From Acinetobacter bereziniae LMG 1003 = CIP 70.12 (lineage in GTDB: Bacteria; Pseudomonadota; Gammaproteobacteria; Pseudomonadales; Moraxellaceae), in NCBI RefSeq assembly GCF_000368925.1, contig NZ_KB849755.1:1294620-1358619 (forward strand): a stretch of DNA of 64,000 nucleotides, in the 5' to 3' direction. Under the pieces are notes generated by a model. It made no database searches and was not told where the DNA came from. It was given only the letters and a program-made list of their open reading frames with translations. Positions within the stretch are counted from its first letter, which is position 1. Each line of letters begins with the position of its first letter. Positions 1-8,720 of this stretch are shown here, in pieces. A program made the position numbers and the translations under genes.

Positions 1-515
1 TCCAGCAAGAAGAACATCGTTGGGGGAAAATTTCAGGTTTGATGGGGGATGCAACAGGTAAAAAATTTAGAGATTATGCGCAACAGTATAATTTGGATAT
101 TTTACTTGAACATGCCAATCTGCAATTGGCGATGCTGTCTCAACGCTATACGCTTAAACGTCTCGAAAACTCTCTAAGTCTCGCCATTATTGATCATGAT
201 ATGGATGGTGAAACTCGATCTGTTGCTTCACTGTCGGGTGGCGAGTCATTCTTAACAGCACTAGCGCTCTCTCTAGCAATTGCCAATATGGCTTCAGGTT
301 CAATGAAAATTGAATCCTTATTTATTGATGAAGGTTTTGGAACACTGGATGCTTCATCATTACATATGGTAATGAATGCTTTGGATCAACTGCAAAATCA
401 AGGGCGTAAAATTGTACTAATTTCACATATACAGGAAATGCATGAACGCATCCCTGTACAAATTCAAGTCCGAGCTTTAGGTGCAGGTGCCAGTACGATA
501 GAAGTAGTCAGTTAA
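1..515 (+). CDS. sbcC: Exonuclease SbcCD subunit SbcC, C-terminal part (truncated by window edge)
   Basis: This is the last about 170 codons of SbcC, the SMC/Rad50-like ATPase that works with the SbcD nuclease to cleave DNA hairpins and process double-strand breaks. The frame is open from base 3, so the start lies before the window. Visible are the ABC signature region LSGGESFLTALALSLAIA and the Walker B/D-loop stretch LFIDEGFGTLD, followed by the switch-region histidine (VLISHIQEM). The coiled coil and Walker A would be upstream. The next gene is convergent, and a hairpin in the gap closes that gene rather than sbcC. Family assignment is very secure. Confidence 0.95.
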   Translation, partial: QQEEHRWGKISGLMGDATGKKFRDYAQQYNLDILLEHANLQLAMLSQRYTLKRLENSLSLAIIDHDMDGETRSVASLSGGESFLTALALSLAIANMASGSMKIESLFIDEGFGTLDASSLHMVMNALDQLQNQGRKIVLISHIQEMHERIPVQIQVRALGAGASTIEVVS

Positions 516-540
516 AAAAAGGAGGATATTAACCCTCCTC
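514..540 (-). terminator. Rho-independent terminator of the 559-957 gene
   Basis: Read on the minus strand, a 6-bp stem AGGAGG/CCTCCT with an 8-nt loop is followed directly by seven T. It starts about 20 bases after the stop codon of the minus-strand gene and overlaps the sbcC stop codon. Confidence 0.8.
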
Positions 541-558
541 GAACTGGACTTAACGTAT

Positions 559-957
559 TCAGTGATTTGCTAAATATTCTTTTTTAGCTTGATCACAAAT
601 TTCTTTTTTATCACTCAAGCCTTGGGTTGCTGTTTCGAGGGTTTCATCAAAGGTGGTATCAAACTGTTTGTAATCTCGGTCATACTGTACTTTATATTTT
701 TGATTATTTTTTAATACAGCGATTGAACTCTGAATGGCGACACACATTGGATAAAGTTCCTTCCGATCCTGTGTTTGAGTTGCACGATCAGTAATTTCTT
801 CGATTTTTCCCAAAATCGTATCAAAGTTCTTTTGAAATTTTTCATAACTCGGTTGAGTTGCAATAAGGGATTTATATTGATCTTCGATTGGATTGGCAAA
901 TGATTGTATGGAAGCCATGCCCAGTAAAGTGATCACACAAACTTTAACTAATTTCAT
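559..957 (-). CDS. Small secreted protein of unknown function
   Basis: 132 residues with a clear Sec signal peptide: Lys-containing n-region, hydrophobic core (residues 5-16) and a probable cleavage site after SFA near residue 21, so a periplasmic location is likely. The mature part is charged, probably helical, and contains two Cys (in YPMCVAI and KEICDQ) that could form a disulfide. I do not recognise a family. The gene is transcribed alone: it has its own terminator at its 3' end, and another hairpin separates it from the lipoprotein gene upstream. No function can be assigned. Confidence 0.75.
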   Translation of the reverse strand: MKLVKVCVITLLGMASIQSFANPIEDQYKSLIATQPSYEKFQKNFDTILGKIEEITDRATQTQDRKELYPMCVAIQSSIAVLKNNQKYKVQYDRDYKQFDTTFDETLETATQGLSDKKEICDQAKKEYLANH

Positions 958-996
958 TATATATTGACTCTTTTGTTTATTAATGGGTTCAAGTGT

Positions 997-1031
997 TTAA
1001 AAGCATAGGCTGTTTTCACGAATGCCCTATG
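997..1031 (-). terminator. Terminator-like hairpin downstream of the first lipoprotein gene
   Basis: On the minus strand a 7-bp stem GCATAGG/CCTATGC with a 15-base loop is followed by TTTTAA. It sits just after the stop of the 1049-1804 gene. Confidence 0.6.
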
Positions 1032-1048
1032 CTCGTTGAAAAGATAAT

Positions 1049-1804
1049 TTATCGATCTGCTGGAAATGCATTGGGTGGCGGCGCATATTTATTTACAGGT
1101 TTCGCCTTTTCTTCTGGTGCTTCTAACTCATACACTACAGTACCGATTACACCTGTATTTTGAATAGAGCCTTGATCAGAATTAGCAGCATAAGCATCTT
1201 TAGGCTTACTAAACGTAAAAGATGCTACAGCAGAATCACTCTTACGGAAACCTTCGATTTTCAAGGTGTCATGCGCATGCAATACATAACCTGCATTGCT
1301 CCGAGAAGCTTCACTGCCATTAATTACATCAATACCATCAACACTGGCAACAATTTCAAAGGTCTTACCCGTATTATTTTCATACTGTAATTGATAACTT
1401 TGCCCTTCACGCCCTGACAAATAATATTTTTGCCCCACACGATACATGGGAATGAACTGACCATGATCATCGACCACAGAAAAACTAATTTTTCCTGCCG
1501 CGATTGAAATAGAATTCACTGATTTTCCTTGATAGTTTTTATCAGCATATTGCAAAATTGTTTCAGCCAATGACGTTTCAGATTTACGTTTTAACTGCAC
1601 TTCTGTGACCTTGGAATCAATTTCATCACCCCACTTCGTACCCAGTTTTTCATCAGCAGAGACTTGGTTATTGGCAGCTTCAGCAGCAGCATCGGTACTG
1701 GTCGTTTCAGCCGATGAGTTGGATGAACTTTCATCTGTTTTTTTCGCACAAGCAGCAAGAAAAATACACAGCAAAAGGCAGAGAAATATATTTATATTTT
1801 TCAT
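1049..1804 (-). CDS. Putative lipoprotein, paralogue of the adjacent 2034-2819 gene
   Basis: 251 residues from the ATG at 1804; the longer open frame starts at a TTG two codons upstream and is less likely. A lipoprotein signal peptide ends in the lipobox LAAC with Cys19, followed by KK and a Ser/Thr/Ala-rich linker to about residue 50. The rest is a globular domain that begins LGTKWGDEID and ends with TGVIGTVVYELEAPE and NAFPADR. The neighbouring gene has the same architecture, the same conserved blocks (SVVDDxGxxxPxYRxGQxYYLS, EIVASVDGxDVxxGSxASRSN, DAYAAN) and a similar C-terminus, so the two arose by tandem duplication. I do not know the family. It has separate terminators, so the two copies are probably expressed independently. 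Confidence 0.8.
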   Translation of the reverse strand: MKNINIFLCLLLCIFLAACAKKTDESSSNSSAETTSTDAAAEAANNQVSADEKLGTKWGDEIDSKVTEVQLKRKSETSLAETILQYADKNYQGKSVNSISIAAGKISFSVVDDHGQFIPMYRVGQKYYLSGREGQSYQLQYENNTGKTFEIVASVDGIDVINGSEASRSNAGYVLHAHDTLKIEGFRKSDSAVASFTFSKPKDAYAANSDQGSIQNTGVIGTVVYELEAPEEKAKPVNKYAPPPNAFPADR

Positions 1805-1977
1805 TATCAAACCTATTTTAAAGTAATAAGTTACATTCCAATCATTATAATGCCTTGTATTTATTCAATAACATTGAACAATTAGAAAGATGTTTCAGTT
1901 AGATTATTATCAGCCATATCATAACTGAGCAATGTTTGATGTACTATTTTTTAATTATTGCAATTGTGTAACATTAT

Positions 1978-2003
1978 AACATCCTAGAGCATTCTAGGAT
2001 GTT
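1978..2003 (-). terminator. Perfect hairpin downstream of the second lipoprotein gene
   Basis: An 11-bp perfect stem AACATCCTAGA/TCTAGGATGTT with a 4-nt loop lies 30 bases after the stop of the 2034-2819 gene. There is only a weak T-run on the minus strand, so it is a terminator or a 3'-end stabilising hairpin. Confidence 0.6.
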
Positions 2004-2033
2004 AAAACCTATAGTTTGCCTAAACTCAATCAC

Positions 2034-2819
2034 TTAATCTGCTGGAAAAGCATTAGGAGCAGGAGCATAGCCATCCTTTGAATTTTTAGCAGGCTGATAT
2101 TGAGGTGCTTTTAATTCATACACCACTGTTCCAATCACACCGGTATTTTGAATAGATCCATTTGCAGAATTAGCAGCATATGCATCTTTAGGGCGACTAA
2201 AAGTAAATGAAGCGACTGAAGAATTACTCTTTCTAAATCCTTCAATTGCAAATGAACTGTATGGTCGTAACACATAACCACTATTTGAACGTGAAGCTCG
2301 GCTACCATCTAAAACATCTAAACCATCCACACTCGCGACAATTTCAAATGTTTGATTGCTGGTATTTGAATAGCGAAGTTGATAGCTTTGCCCATCTATG
2401 GCTGAAAGGTAATAATTTTGTCCATCACGGTAAAGTGGTAAAATTCGACCACGATCATCTACAACAGAAAAACTCACTTTGCCAGCTGCCAGAGAAATGC
2501 TATTAATATTACGTCCCGAAAATTGCTTATTGGCATAACGAATTTGAGTTTCATCAATTGGACGATTGCTTAAGCGTTTTAAATCCACTTGGGTCACATA
2601 AGAATTTAGATCATCACCCCATTTTGTCCCCAAACGTTCTTCTGATCGCACTTGATTTTGTTTGGATGTTGTACTTGCAGGTCTAGGCGCCGGTTTGGCT
2701 GAAGGTGCTGGTTCTGTCTCTAAACTTATGGCATCGTTTGATGGCGAATACTTTGTTGTACTGCAGGCGCTGATTAAAACACAAAGACACAACCACAATA
2801 ACATTTTGGATTTATTCAT
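2034..2819 (-). CDS. Putative lipoprotein, paralogue of the adjacent 1049-1804 gene
   Basis: 261 residues starting at ATG 2819. The signal peptide ends in lipobox ISAC with Cys19, then a Pro/Ala/Ser-rich linker (PAPSAKPAPRPAS) to about residue 55, which probably spans the periplasm side of the membrane. The conserved domain runs from EERLGTKWGDDLN to PNAFPAD and aligns along its whole length with the neighbouring lipoprotein at well over half of its positions by eye; signal and linker are divergent. No catalytic motif is visible. Function unknown; surface or periplasmic envelope protein is the only safe inference. Confidence 0.8.
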   Translation of the reverse strand: MNKSKMLLWLCLCVLISACSTTKYSPSNDAISLETEPAPSAKPAPRPASTTSKQNQVRSEERLGTKWGDDLNSYVTQVDLKRLSNRPIDETQIRYANKQFSGRNINSISLAAGKVSFSVVDDRGRILPLYRDGQNYYLSAIDGQSYQLRYSNTSNQTFEIVASVDGLDVLDGSRASRSNSGYVLRPYSSFAIEGFRKSNSSVASFTFSRPKDAYAANSANGSIQNTGVIGTVVYELKAPQYQPAKNSKDGYAPAPNAFPAD

Positions 2820-2996
2820 ATTCTATTTCCAGTTTCTAAATTTTATTTCACTAAGTATAGTCAACTTAACAAGTGCTGTGCATCGAAAATTGTAGAATAT
2901 ATTTTAAAGTCCCTGTTCAACGATTCAAGACAAATACTTCGATATATTTGTCCTGAATACTTATTTTTTAGTGTGAGTATAATCCTCGCGCAGCGC

Positions 2997-3830
2997 TTAA
3001 CTCAGTGCTAAAACTACACCTGCAAAGCCAATACAATAAAAACCGAACAGCTGCCAACGTCCATGTTCTAGCCAGCTAGATAACCACTTTAAAGCAGCAA
3101 GACCTGCAATAAAGCTAAATACCATTCCCAATACACTCGGAAAAAGGAGTTGGCTTAAATGCATATGTTGAAAATTCTCCGCATGCATAAGACGATAAAA
3201 CTCTTTAACAATCACAGCAGGTGTGAGCACTACAGCCAACGCAAAACTAAACTCTTCCGCTTTTTGGCGAGCAACACCTAAAAATAATCCTGTTGAAATG
3301 GTGGCACCAGAACGTGAAAAACCTCGAAATGGTAGACATAAAGCTTGTATCGCACCAATCCATGCCGCACTTTTCAAGCTGATTTCACCAGTTTGTCCAC
3401 GATCTAATCGCGCAGATAAAATAATCAATATCCCTGCTGAGACTAATGCAGCAGCCATTAATTTTGAATTACTAAATAACTGTTCTATTTCAAAGTGATT
3501 TGCTCCTGCAAAAAACACATGTTTAATCAAGGCTTGTAGGGTTAATCCAAGTATGCCGGTAATGGCTGTGGCAAGAATAATAAAACCTGCTTGTTTCTTA
3601 AAATTAGTGATGGATGAAAAATATGTCTTACGCCAAGATGCCCAGAAATAAACAATGACGGCAAACATTGTACCTGTATGTAGCATGACCAAGAGAAAAG
3701 TCATATCCGGTGCAGAAGGATCAAAGCCCATTAATTTTTCAGCCAAAATGACATGGGCAGAACTGGATACAGGAAGCAACTCTGCCAAGCCTTGAATAAT
3801 GGCAAGAATAAGCACATGAAAAATAGTCAT
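2997..3830 (-). CDS. uppP: Undecaprenyl-diphosphatase UppP (BacA)
   Basis: An integral inner-membrane enzyme that removes a phosphate from undecaprenyl diphosphate to recycle the lipid carrier for peptidoglycan and surface polysaccharide synthesis; overproduction gives bacitracin resistance in other bacteria. 277 residues, the usual family length. The N-terminal motif QGLAELLPVSSSAH holds the catalytic Glu and Ser/His residues, and the second signature RGFSRSGATIS is present at about residue 177. About eight hydrophobic segments. I start it at ATG 3830, one codon after a TTG, with GAGAG just upstream. It appears to be a single-gene transcript. Confidence 0.95.
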   Translation of the reverse strand: MTIFHVLILAIIQGLAELLPVSSSAHVILAEKLMGFDPSAPDMTFLLVMLHTGTMFAVIVYFWASWRKTYFSSITNFKKQAGFIILATAITGILGLTLQALIKHVFFAGANHFEIEQLFSNSKLMAAALVSAGILIILSARLDRGQTGEISLKSAAWIGAIQALCLPFRGFSRSGATISTGLFLGVARQKAEEFSFALAVVLTPAVIVKEFYRLMHAENFQHMHLSQLLFPSVLGMVFSFIAGLAALKWLSSWLEHGRWQLFGFYCIGFAGVVLALS

Positions 3831-3949
3831 CAATGCTCTCAGGTTTAAAATGATGTTTGCCTTATACGTTTACAGCATTAAAACTAAATTAAAATAAACT
3901 TAAACCACAACAAACGCAGTACTCCACTTCAAGCATAGGGCTAAAAATG

Positions 3950-4660
3950 CTATTCGTTTTTAGTGGAATAATCTCGTGCACCAAATAATGCTGTACCAAT
4001 CCGAACCATCGTTGAGCCTGCAGCAATTGCTTCTACCAGATCTCCTGACATTCCCATACTCAGGGTATCCCAATCTTCAGGACGAACATGGAACACTTTA
4101 ACTTGGTCAAATAACTGCTTGGCATCTTGAAATGCTTCAGTGTGATGTGGTGCAGGAATCACCATCAGCCCTCTTAACCTTAAATGCGGCAACAGGCTGA
4201 TTTGCTTGACCAATTCAACAACTTCGTCAGGCTGACAGCCATCTTTGCTGTCTTGTGCATCAATATTCACTTGTAAACAGATATTTAAAGGGTCTTGAGT
4301 TACATCTCTTTGTTTCGATAAACGTTCAGCAATTATAAAACGATCTACGCCATGCACCCATGCAAACTTTTCGGCAAGATGCTTGGTTTTATTGCGTTGT
4401 ACATGACCGATAAAATGCCACTCAATATCCAAATCTTTTAAATCTTCAATTTTATCCAAGGCTTCTTGTAAATAATTTTCCCCAAACGAGCGTTGCCCTG
4501 TGCTGTACATTTCTCGTAATAATGGACTTGGATGTGTTTTAGAAACCGCCAATAACTGGACCTGTCCCAGATCTCGATTTGCAGCCAAGCAGGCATCCTG
4601 AATTTGTGCTAATACATGATTTCGAGCTTGATTTAGATCATTCATTGACGGGGTTCTCAT
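3950..4660 (-). CDS. yggS: YggS/PROSC family pyridoxal-phosphate homeostasis protein
   Basis: 236 residues of the single-domain alanine-racemase-like TIM barrel that binds PLP without known catalysis and helps keep PLP and amino-acid pools in balance. The PLP lysine is in LLAVSKTHPS near residue 41. Further family landmarks are FGENYLQEA, WHFIGHVQRNK, LCLQVN-type strand ICLQVNID, GLMVIP, SMGMSGDLVEAI and STMVRIGTALFG. ATG 4660 is used; a second ATG five codons later (MNDLNQ) is also possible. It is divergent from pilT-pilU, a neighbourhood common in gammaproteobacteria. Confidence 0.93.
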   Translation of the reverse strand: MRTPSMNDLNQARNHVLAQIQDACLAANRDLGQVQLLAVSKTHPSPLLREMYSTGQRSFGENYLQEALDKIEDLKDLDIEWHFIGHVQRNKTKHLAEKFAWVHGVDRFIIAERLSKQRDVTQDPLNICLQVNIDAQDSKDGCQPDEVVELVKQISLLPHLRLRGLMVIPAPHHTEAFQDAKQLFDQVKVFHVRPEDWDTLSMGMSGDLVEAIAAGSTMVRIGTALFGARDYSTKNE

Positions 4661-5091
4661 TTCATAAAAATTTCAGCTTCCAAGCAATTAAATTGTTGGT
4701 TATGCTGAGTGAAAAGCCTTATTATTCTACAAAATAATCAGGGTATGTTGATTGTTCATCAATGGCTTGTACGTGGCAGGCAAAAATTAAACAAACCATG
4801 AGTGAAATATAAAGAATAGCAAAACTATTTTAAAATTTCATAACGCAGTTTGAAATAATTTTAGCCATAACTATTGCACGAACAAAGCATTACTTTGTTC
4901 TTAATGTATGACAAAACGAGAAACCGAGGTGTTTTTTTACTGCTAAAACGTTACTTTGCGAAATATGGTTTCTCATCATTTAGAATAACGCCATTTCGTA
5001 GTTTCTGCAGAAGAACCAAAAACACTGAGATCGTCAGCAACATAGATGAACGCTCTTTACCCTAGGCTAAGAGATTTTATTCGGGGACATT
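4661..5091. other. Divergent intergenic region between yggS and pilT
   Basis: This 431-base AT-rich gap must hold the promoters for yggS (minus) and pilTU (plus). I saw no convincing operator, repeat or small gene. A 63-codon open frame inside it (4874-5065) looks random. Confidence 0.5.
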
Positions 5092-6129
5092 ATGGATATT
5101 ACAGAATTATTGGCGTTTTCCGTTAAAAATGGTGCGTCTGACTTACACCTTTCAGCGGGTATGCCACCGATGATTCGTGTTGATGGTGAAGTCCGCCGTA
5201 TCAATTTACCAGCATTGGAACATAAAGAAGTTCATAGACTGGTCTATGACATCATGAATGACAAACAACGTCGAGATTTTGAAGAACAATTAGAGACTGA
5301 CTTCTCTTTTGAAGTTCCAGGCGTTGCCCGTTTCCGTGTTAACGCATTTAACCAAAACCGTGGTGCAGGTGCGGTATTCCGTACCATTCCATCCAAAGTC
5401 CTGACTATGGAGGATCTTGGTTTAGGACAAATCTTTAAAGACCTTTGTGACTTACCACGTGGTTTAATTTTGGTTACAGGTCCAACAGGTTCTGGTAAAT
5501 CAACCACTTTGGCTTCGATGATTGACTTCATCAATGACAATCGTTATGACCATATTTTAACTGTCGAAGATCCAATCGAATTTGTACACCAATCTAAAAA
5601 GTGCTTGATCAACCAACGTGAAGTGCACCGTGATACACATGGCTTTAACGAGGCGCTACGTTCTGCACTGCGTGAAGATCCAGACATTATCCTTGTCGGT
5701 GAGATGCGTGACCTTGAAACTATCCGCCTTGCACTTACCGCAGCAGAAACAGGTCACTTGGTCTTTGGTACGCTGCATACCACTTCCGCAGCGAAGACCA
5801 TTGACCGTGTGATTGATGTATTCCCTGCCGAAGAAAAAGACATGGTGCGTGCCATGCTTTCTGAATCACTACAAGCTGTTATTTCTCAAACCCTTTTAAA
5901 GAAAAATGGGGGTGGACGTGTTGCTGCACATGAAATCATGATCGGTATTCCTGCCATTCGTAACCTGATTCGTGAAAACAAAGTTGCACAGATGTATTCA
6001 GCAATTCAGACTGGTGCAAACTATGGTATGACCACCCTAGATCAAAGCTTAAAAGCGCTGGTTGCCAAAGGTGTAATTAGTCCTCAAGTTGCGCGAAATG
6101 TCGCAAAACAACCAGAATCATTTCTATAA
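5092..6129 (+). CDS. pilT: Type IV pilus retraction ATPase PilT
   Basis: A hexameric AAA-type ATPase at the inner-membrane base of type IV pili that drives pilus depolymerisation, giving twitching motility and DNA uptake. 345 residues, normal length. Walker A GPTGSGKST (130-138), Asp box TVEDPIEF (157-164), atypical Walker B EDPDIILVGEMRD (195-207), His box TGHLVFGTLHT (220-230) and the PilT-specific AIRNLIREN helix near the C-terminus are all intact. A strong GGGG Shine-Dalgarno precedes the ATG. pilU follows after 27 bases, so the two genes form an operon. Confidence 0.97.
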   Translation: MDITELLAFSVKNGASDLHLSAGMPPMIRVDGEVRRINLPALEHKEVHRLVYDIMNDKQRRDFEEQLETDFSFEVPGVARFRVNAFNQNRGAGAVFRTIPSKVLTMEDLGLGQIFKDLCDLPRGLILVTGPTGSGKSTTLASMIDFINDNRYDHILTVEDPIEFVHQSKKCLINQREVHRDTHGFNEALRSALREDPDIILVGEMRDLETIRLALTAAETGHLVFGTLHTTSAAKTIDRVIDVFPAEEKDMVRAMLSESLQAVISQTLLKKNGGGRVAAHEIMIGIPAIRNLIRENKVAQMYSAIQTGANYGMTTLDQSLKALVAKGVISPQVARNVAKQPESFL

Positions 6130-6156
6130 ATAAGATGGAAGATTGAGGCTTAAAAG

Positions 6157-7275
6157 ATGGACTTTAATGACTTGCTCAATATGATGATTGAGCAGAAAGC
6201 ATCCGACTTGTTTATTACCGCAGATGTAGAACCATCAATGAAAATTAATGGTCAAATCGTCCCTGTGGTAAAAACCAAGTTAAACGGCGAAATCATCATG
6301 CAATTACTCAACTCAATCATGAGTGAGAAGCAACGCAAAGAATTTGCAGATACGCGCGAATGTAACTTTGCCATTACCAACAGAGATAAAACTGCCCGTT
6401 TCCGTGTCAGCGCTTTTCAACAACGTGATATGCCAGGTATGGTTTTGCGTCGTATCGAAACTAAAATTCCAACGATGGAAGAGTTAAAACTTCCACCTAT
6501 ACTCAAAGATCTTGCCATGACAAAACGTGGCATCATTATCTTTGTTGGTGCGACAGGTACCGGTAAATCCACATCTCTTGCATCGATTATTGGCTATCGC
6601 AATCAGAACTCAAAAGGTCATATCATCACCATTGAAGATCCGATTGAATTTGTTCACGAACATGCTGGCTGTATCATCACCCAACGTGAAGTTGGTATTG
6701 ATACTGACTCTTTTGAAATTGCCTTGAAGAACACCTTGCGTCAAGCACCTGATGTTATTCTGATTGGTGAGATTCGTTCCCGTGAAACCATGGATTATGC
6801 GATTGCCTTTGCAGAAACTGGACATCTGGTCTTTGCGACACTACATGCCAACAATGCCAACCAAGCCATTGACCGCATTATTCACTTCTTTGAATCTGAC
6901 CGTCATAGCCAATTGTTTATGGACTTATCTCTTAACCTTAAAGCTATGGTCGCACAGCAATTAATTCCAACACCAGATGGTAACTCGCGTCGTGCAGCGA
7001 TTGAGATTCTGATCAACTCACCACTCGTTTCAGATCTCATCCGTAAAGGTGATGTACATGAAATCAAAGATTTGATGAAACGTTCACGCGAATTGGGTAT
7101 GCAAACTTTTGACCAAGCCTTGTTTGACCTTTATAAAGCTGGTCAGATTACCTACAAAGATGCGTTGAAACATGCAGACTCACCAAATGATTTACGTCTA
7201 CAAATCAAATTGGATGAAGAAGGTGGCGCGCAGTTATTGAATGCCAACAGCAAATTGACTTTTGATGGGCAATAA
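6157..7275 (+). CDS. pilU: PilT-dependent retraction ATPase PilU
   Basis: 372 residues, a PilT paralogue that assists retraction under load and needs PilT. Walker A is GATGTGKST (131-139), the Asp box reads TIEDPIEF, Walker B APDVILIGEIRS and the His box TGHLVFATLHANN. The protein is longer than PilT at its C-terminus (ending in LLNANSKLTFDGQ), as usual for PilU. It is the second gene of the pilTU operon and is followed by a strong bidirectional terminator shared with fur. Confidence 0.96.
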   Translation: MDFNDLLNMMIEQKASDLFITADVEPSMKINGQIVPVVKTKLNGEIIMQLLNSIMSEKQRKEFADTRECNFAITNRDKTARFRVSAFQQRDMPGMVLRRIETKIPTMEELKLPPILKDLAMTKRGIIIFVGATGTGKSTSLASIIGYRNQNSKGHIITIEDPIEFVHEHAGCIITQREVGIDTDSFEIALKNTLRQAPDVILIGEIRSRETMDYAIAFAETGHLVFATLHANNANQAIDRIIHFFESDRHSQLFMDLSLNLKAMVAQQLIPTPDGNSRRAAIEILINSPLVSDLIRKGDVHEIKDLMKRSRELGMQTFDQALFDLYKAGQITYKDALKHADSPNDLRLQIKLDEEGGAQLLNANSKLTFDGQ

Positions 7276-7295
7276 AGCAACACAAAATCTTTAAA

Positions 7296-7331
7296 AATGA
7301 AAAGGGAGCTTCTAAAAGCTCCCTTTTCATT
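7296..7331. terminator. Bidirectional terminator between pilU and fur
   Basis: A perfect 16-bp stem (arm AATGAAAAGGGAGCTT) with a 4-nt CTAA loop lies between the convergent genes; both outer flanks supply A/T-rich tracts. It ends pilTU on the plus strand and fur on the minus strand. Confidence 0.9.
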
Positions 7332-7349
7332 TGTTGTATTTATGTGATT

Positions 7350-7787
7350 TTAACGCTTACGATAAGCTTCCTGACATTCAGGCTCATCACAATAACCATA
7401 TAGATTTAGAGAATGACCAGTTAACTGGAAACCATGCTTCTCAGCAACTGTATGTTGTTCATGCTCAATGATATCATTAGTAAATTCAACGACTTTATTA
7501 CAATTTTGGCAAACCAAATGATCATGATGATCTTCTTGCATAATTTCGAAAACAGAATGATTGTTTTCAAAATGATGACGCTGAATAATTCCAGCAGCCT
7601 CAAATTGTGTTAACACACGATATACGGTCGCTAGACCAACATCTTCACCTTGTTCGAGTAATGTTTTATAAATGTCTTCCGCGCTCAAGTGGTGTTGTCT
7701 TGAATTTTCTAATAATTCCAAAATCTTGATTCGTGGTAGGGTAACTTTAAGTCCAGCTTTGCGTAAATCTTGATTTGAAATAGGCAT
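7350..7787 (-). CDS. fur: Ferric uptake regulator Fur
   Basis: The iron-responsive repressor of siderophore, iron uptake and oxidative stress genes. 145 residues: N-terminal winged helix (residues 1-85, with recognition region GLATVYRVLTQFEAAGI), then the metal-binding dimerisation domain with HHDH (87-90), Cys93-x-x-Cys96 and the second Cys pair C133/C138. ATG 7787 is the start. It is divergent from bamE, the standard arrangement in Acinetobacter and Pseudomonas. I did not find a convincing Fur box in the 112-base shared upstream region. Confidence 0.97.
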   Translation of the reverse strand: MPISNQDLRKAGLKVTLPRIKILELLENSRQHHLSAEDIYKTLLEQGEDVGLATVYRVLTQFEAAGIIQRHHFENNHSVFEIMQEDHHDHLVCQNCNKVVEFTNDIIEHEQHTVAEKHGFQLTGHSLNLYGYCDEPECQEAYRKR

Positions 7788-7899
7788 ATAAAAAGGTCTC
7801 TCAACAAATTTTAAGTTGGAATATGCAACAGAGTTGAGATGCAGTATGATCTATCCTTGGATCAATTGCATCATAATTAATTTGGGATAGTGTAGCAAA

Positions 7900-8298
7900 A
7901 TGCAAAAAATCATGCTGACGTTATTCGTCGCTTCTTTACTTGGTGGTTGCTCTGTATTTGGAGTATACAAAGTTGATATACCTCAAGGAACACCATTAAC
8001 CCAAGCTCAAGCTTCAAAAATTCAAGTCGGTATGACCTACCAGCAAGTGAGATTCTTACTGGGTAGCCCAACAATTTCAGATCCAATGAATCCTGGACGT
8101 TGGGATTACATTTACAACTATATCCCTGGAACTTATGCAAAAAAAGCAAAAATTCCAGCAGCACATGGTCAACACTTAAAGGTTTATTTTGATCAATCAG
8201 GTATTGTAAACAAAATCGAAGGTTTGGAAACCATTCCTGAGTCACAACCCGGTTTACCCGCTTCTAAAGAAGCAATATTGAATGCGCCCCCACTATAG
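7900..8298 (+). CDS. bamE: Outer-membrane protein assembly factor BamE (OmlA/SmpA) lipoprotein
   Basis: A small lipoprotein of the BAM complex that inserts beta-barrel proteins into the outer membrane. 132 residues: signal peptide with lipobox LGGC (Cys17), then the BamE fold with the family hallmarks IQVGMTYQQVRFLLGSP, DPMNPGRWDYIY and KVYFDQSGIVNKIEG. Divergent from fur and closed by a strong terminator shared with rnfH. Confidence 0.95.
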   Translation: MQKIMLTLFVASLLGGCSVFGVYKVDIPQGTPLTQAQASKIQVGMTYQQVRFLLGSPTISDPMNPGRWDYIYNYIPGTYAKKAKIPAAHGQHLKVYFDQSGIVNKIEGLETIPESQPGLPASKEAILNAPPL

Positions 8299-8313
8299 AC
8301 ACTTTGTCATAAA

Positions 8314-8339
8314 AAGAAACCCCTCTTTGAGGGGTTTTT
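8314..8339. terminator. Bidirectional terminator between bamE and rnfH
   Basis: A 9-bp perfect stem AAACCCCTC/GAGGGGTTT with a 3-nt loop is flanked by TTTTTC on the plus side and TTTCTTTTT on the minus side. It serves both convergent transcripts. Confidence 0.9.
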
Positions 8340-8379
8340 CATATGCATTCAATTGTTTAAAGCGATTAGCTATAATCGC

Positions 8380-8712
8380 TTAAGATTTGAAGAGTAATTG
8401 CTGATAACGATTTCCACGGCAATAACGCCCAACAGGATTGGCTTTGGCGCGATTACGACGAATGTCTTTGGGATTAATGGTTAAAGCTCTATAGATTTCA
8501 ACACGATCACCAGCTTCTAACAAATGTGCTTGATCTTTAATCTTGACACCAAAGATGCCAAAACTAAAATTTTCAGGCAATTCTACTTGCTCCGCCAGAC
8601 CACTTTGGGCAATTGCATCAGCAACGCTCATCCCCGGAGAAAATTGTAACTCAATGTGAAATTGTTGCTTTTCGGTAGCATATGCTACCCAAATTTTAGC
8701 CACTTGATTCAC
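8380..8712 (-). CDS. rnfH: RnfH family protein (UPF0125, ubiquitin-like fold)
   Basis: 110 residues when started at GTG 8712, which has AAGGG five bases upstream; the longer open frame of 139 codons would overlap the neighbouring gene and its extra N-terminus is the antisense-like shadow of that gene's end. Family landmarks: VAYATEKQQFHIELQF, SVADAIAQSGL, GIFGVKIKDQAHLLEAGDRVEIYRAL and the basic tail NPKDIRRNRAKANPVGR. RnfH has a beta-grasp fold; its job is not settled, but it usually lies next to bamE and ratA. The upstream gene ends eight bases before it, so the two are probably cotranscribed. Confidence 0.88.
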   Translation of the reverse strand: MNQVAKIWVAYATEKQQFHIELQFSPGMSVADAIAQSGLAEQVELPENFSFGIFGVKIKDQAHLLEAGDRVEIYRALTINPKDIRRNRAKANPVGRYCRGNRYQQLLFKS

Positions 8713-8720
8713 CAATACCC

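Noticed and set aside
4874..5065. 63-codon open frame upstream of pilT
   Set aside because: No ribosome site, biased residue use, and it lies where the pilTU promoter must be.
7788..7899. Possible Fur box between fur and bamE
   Set aside because: No 19-base match to the GATAATGATWATCATTATC consensus could be found.
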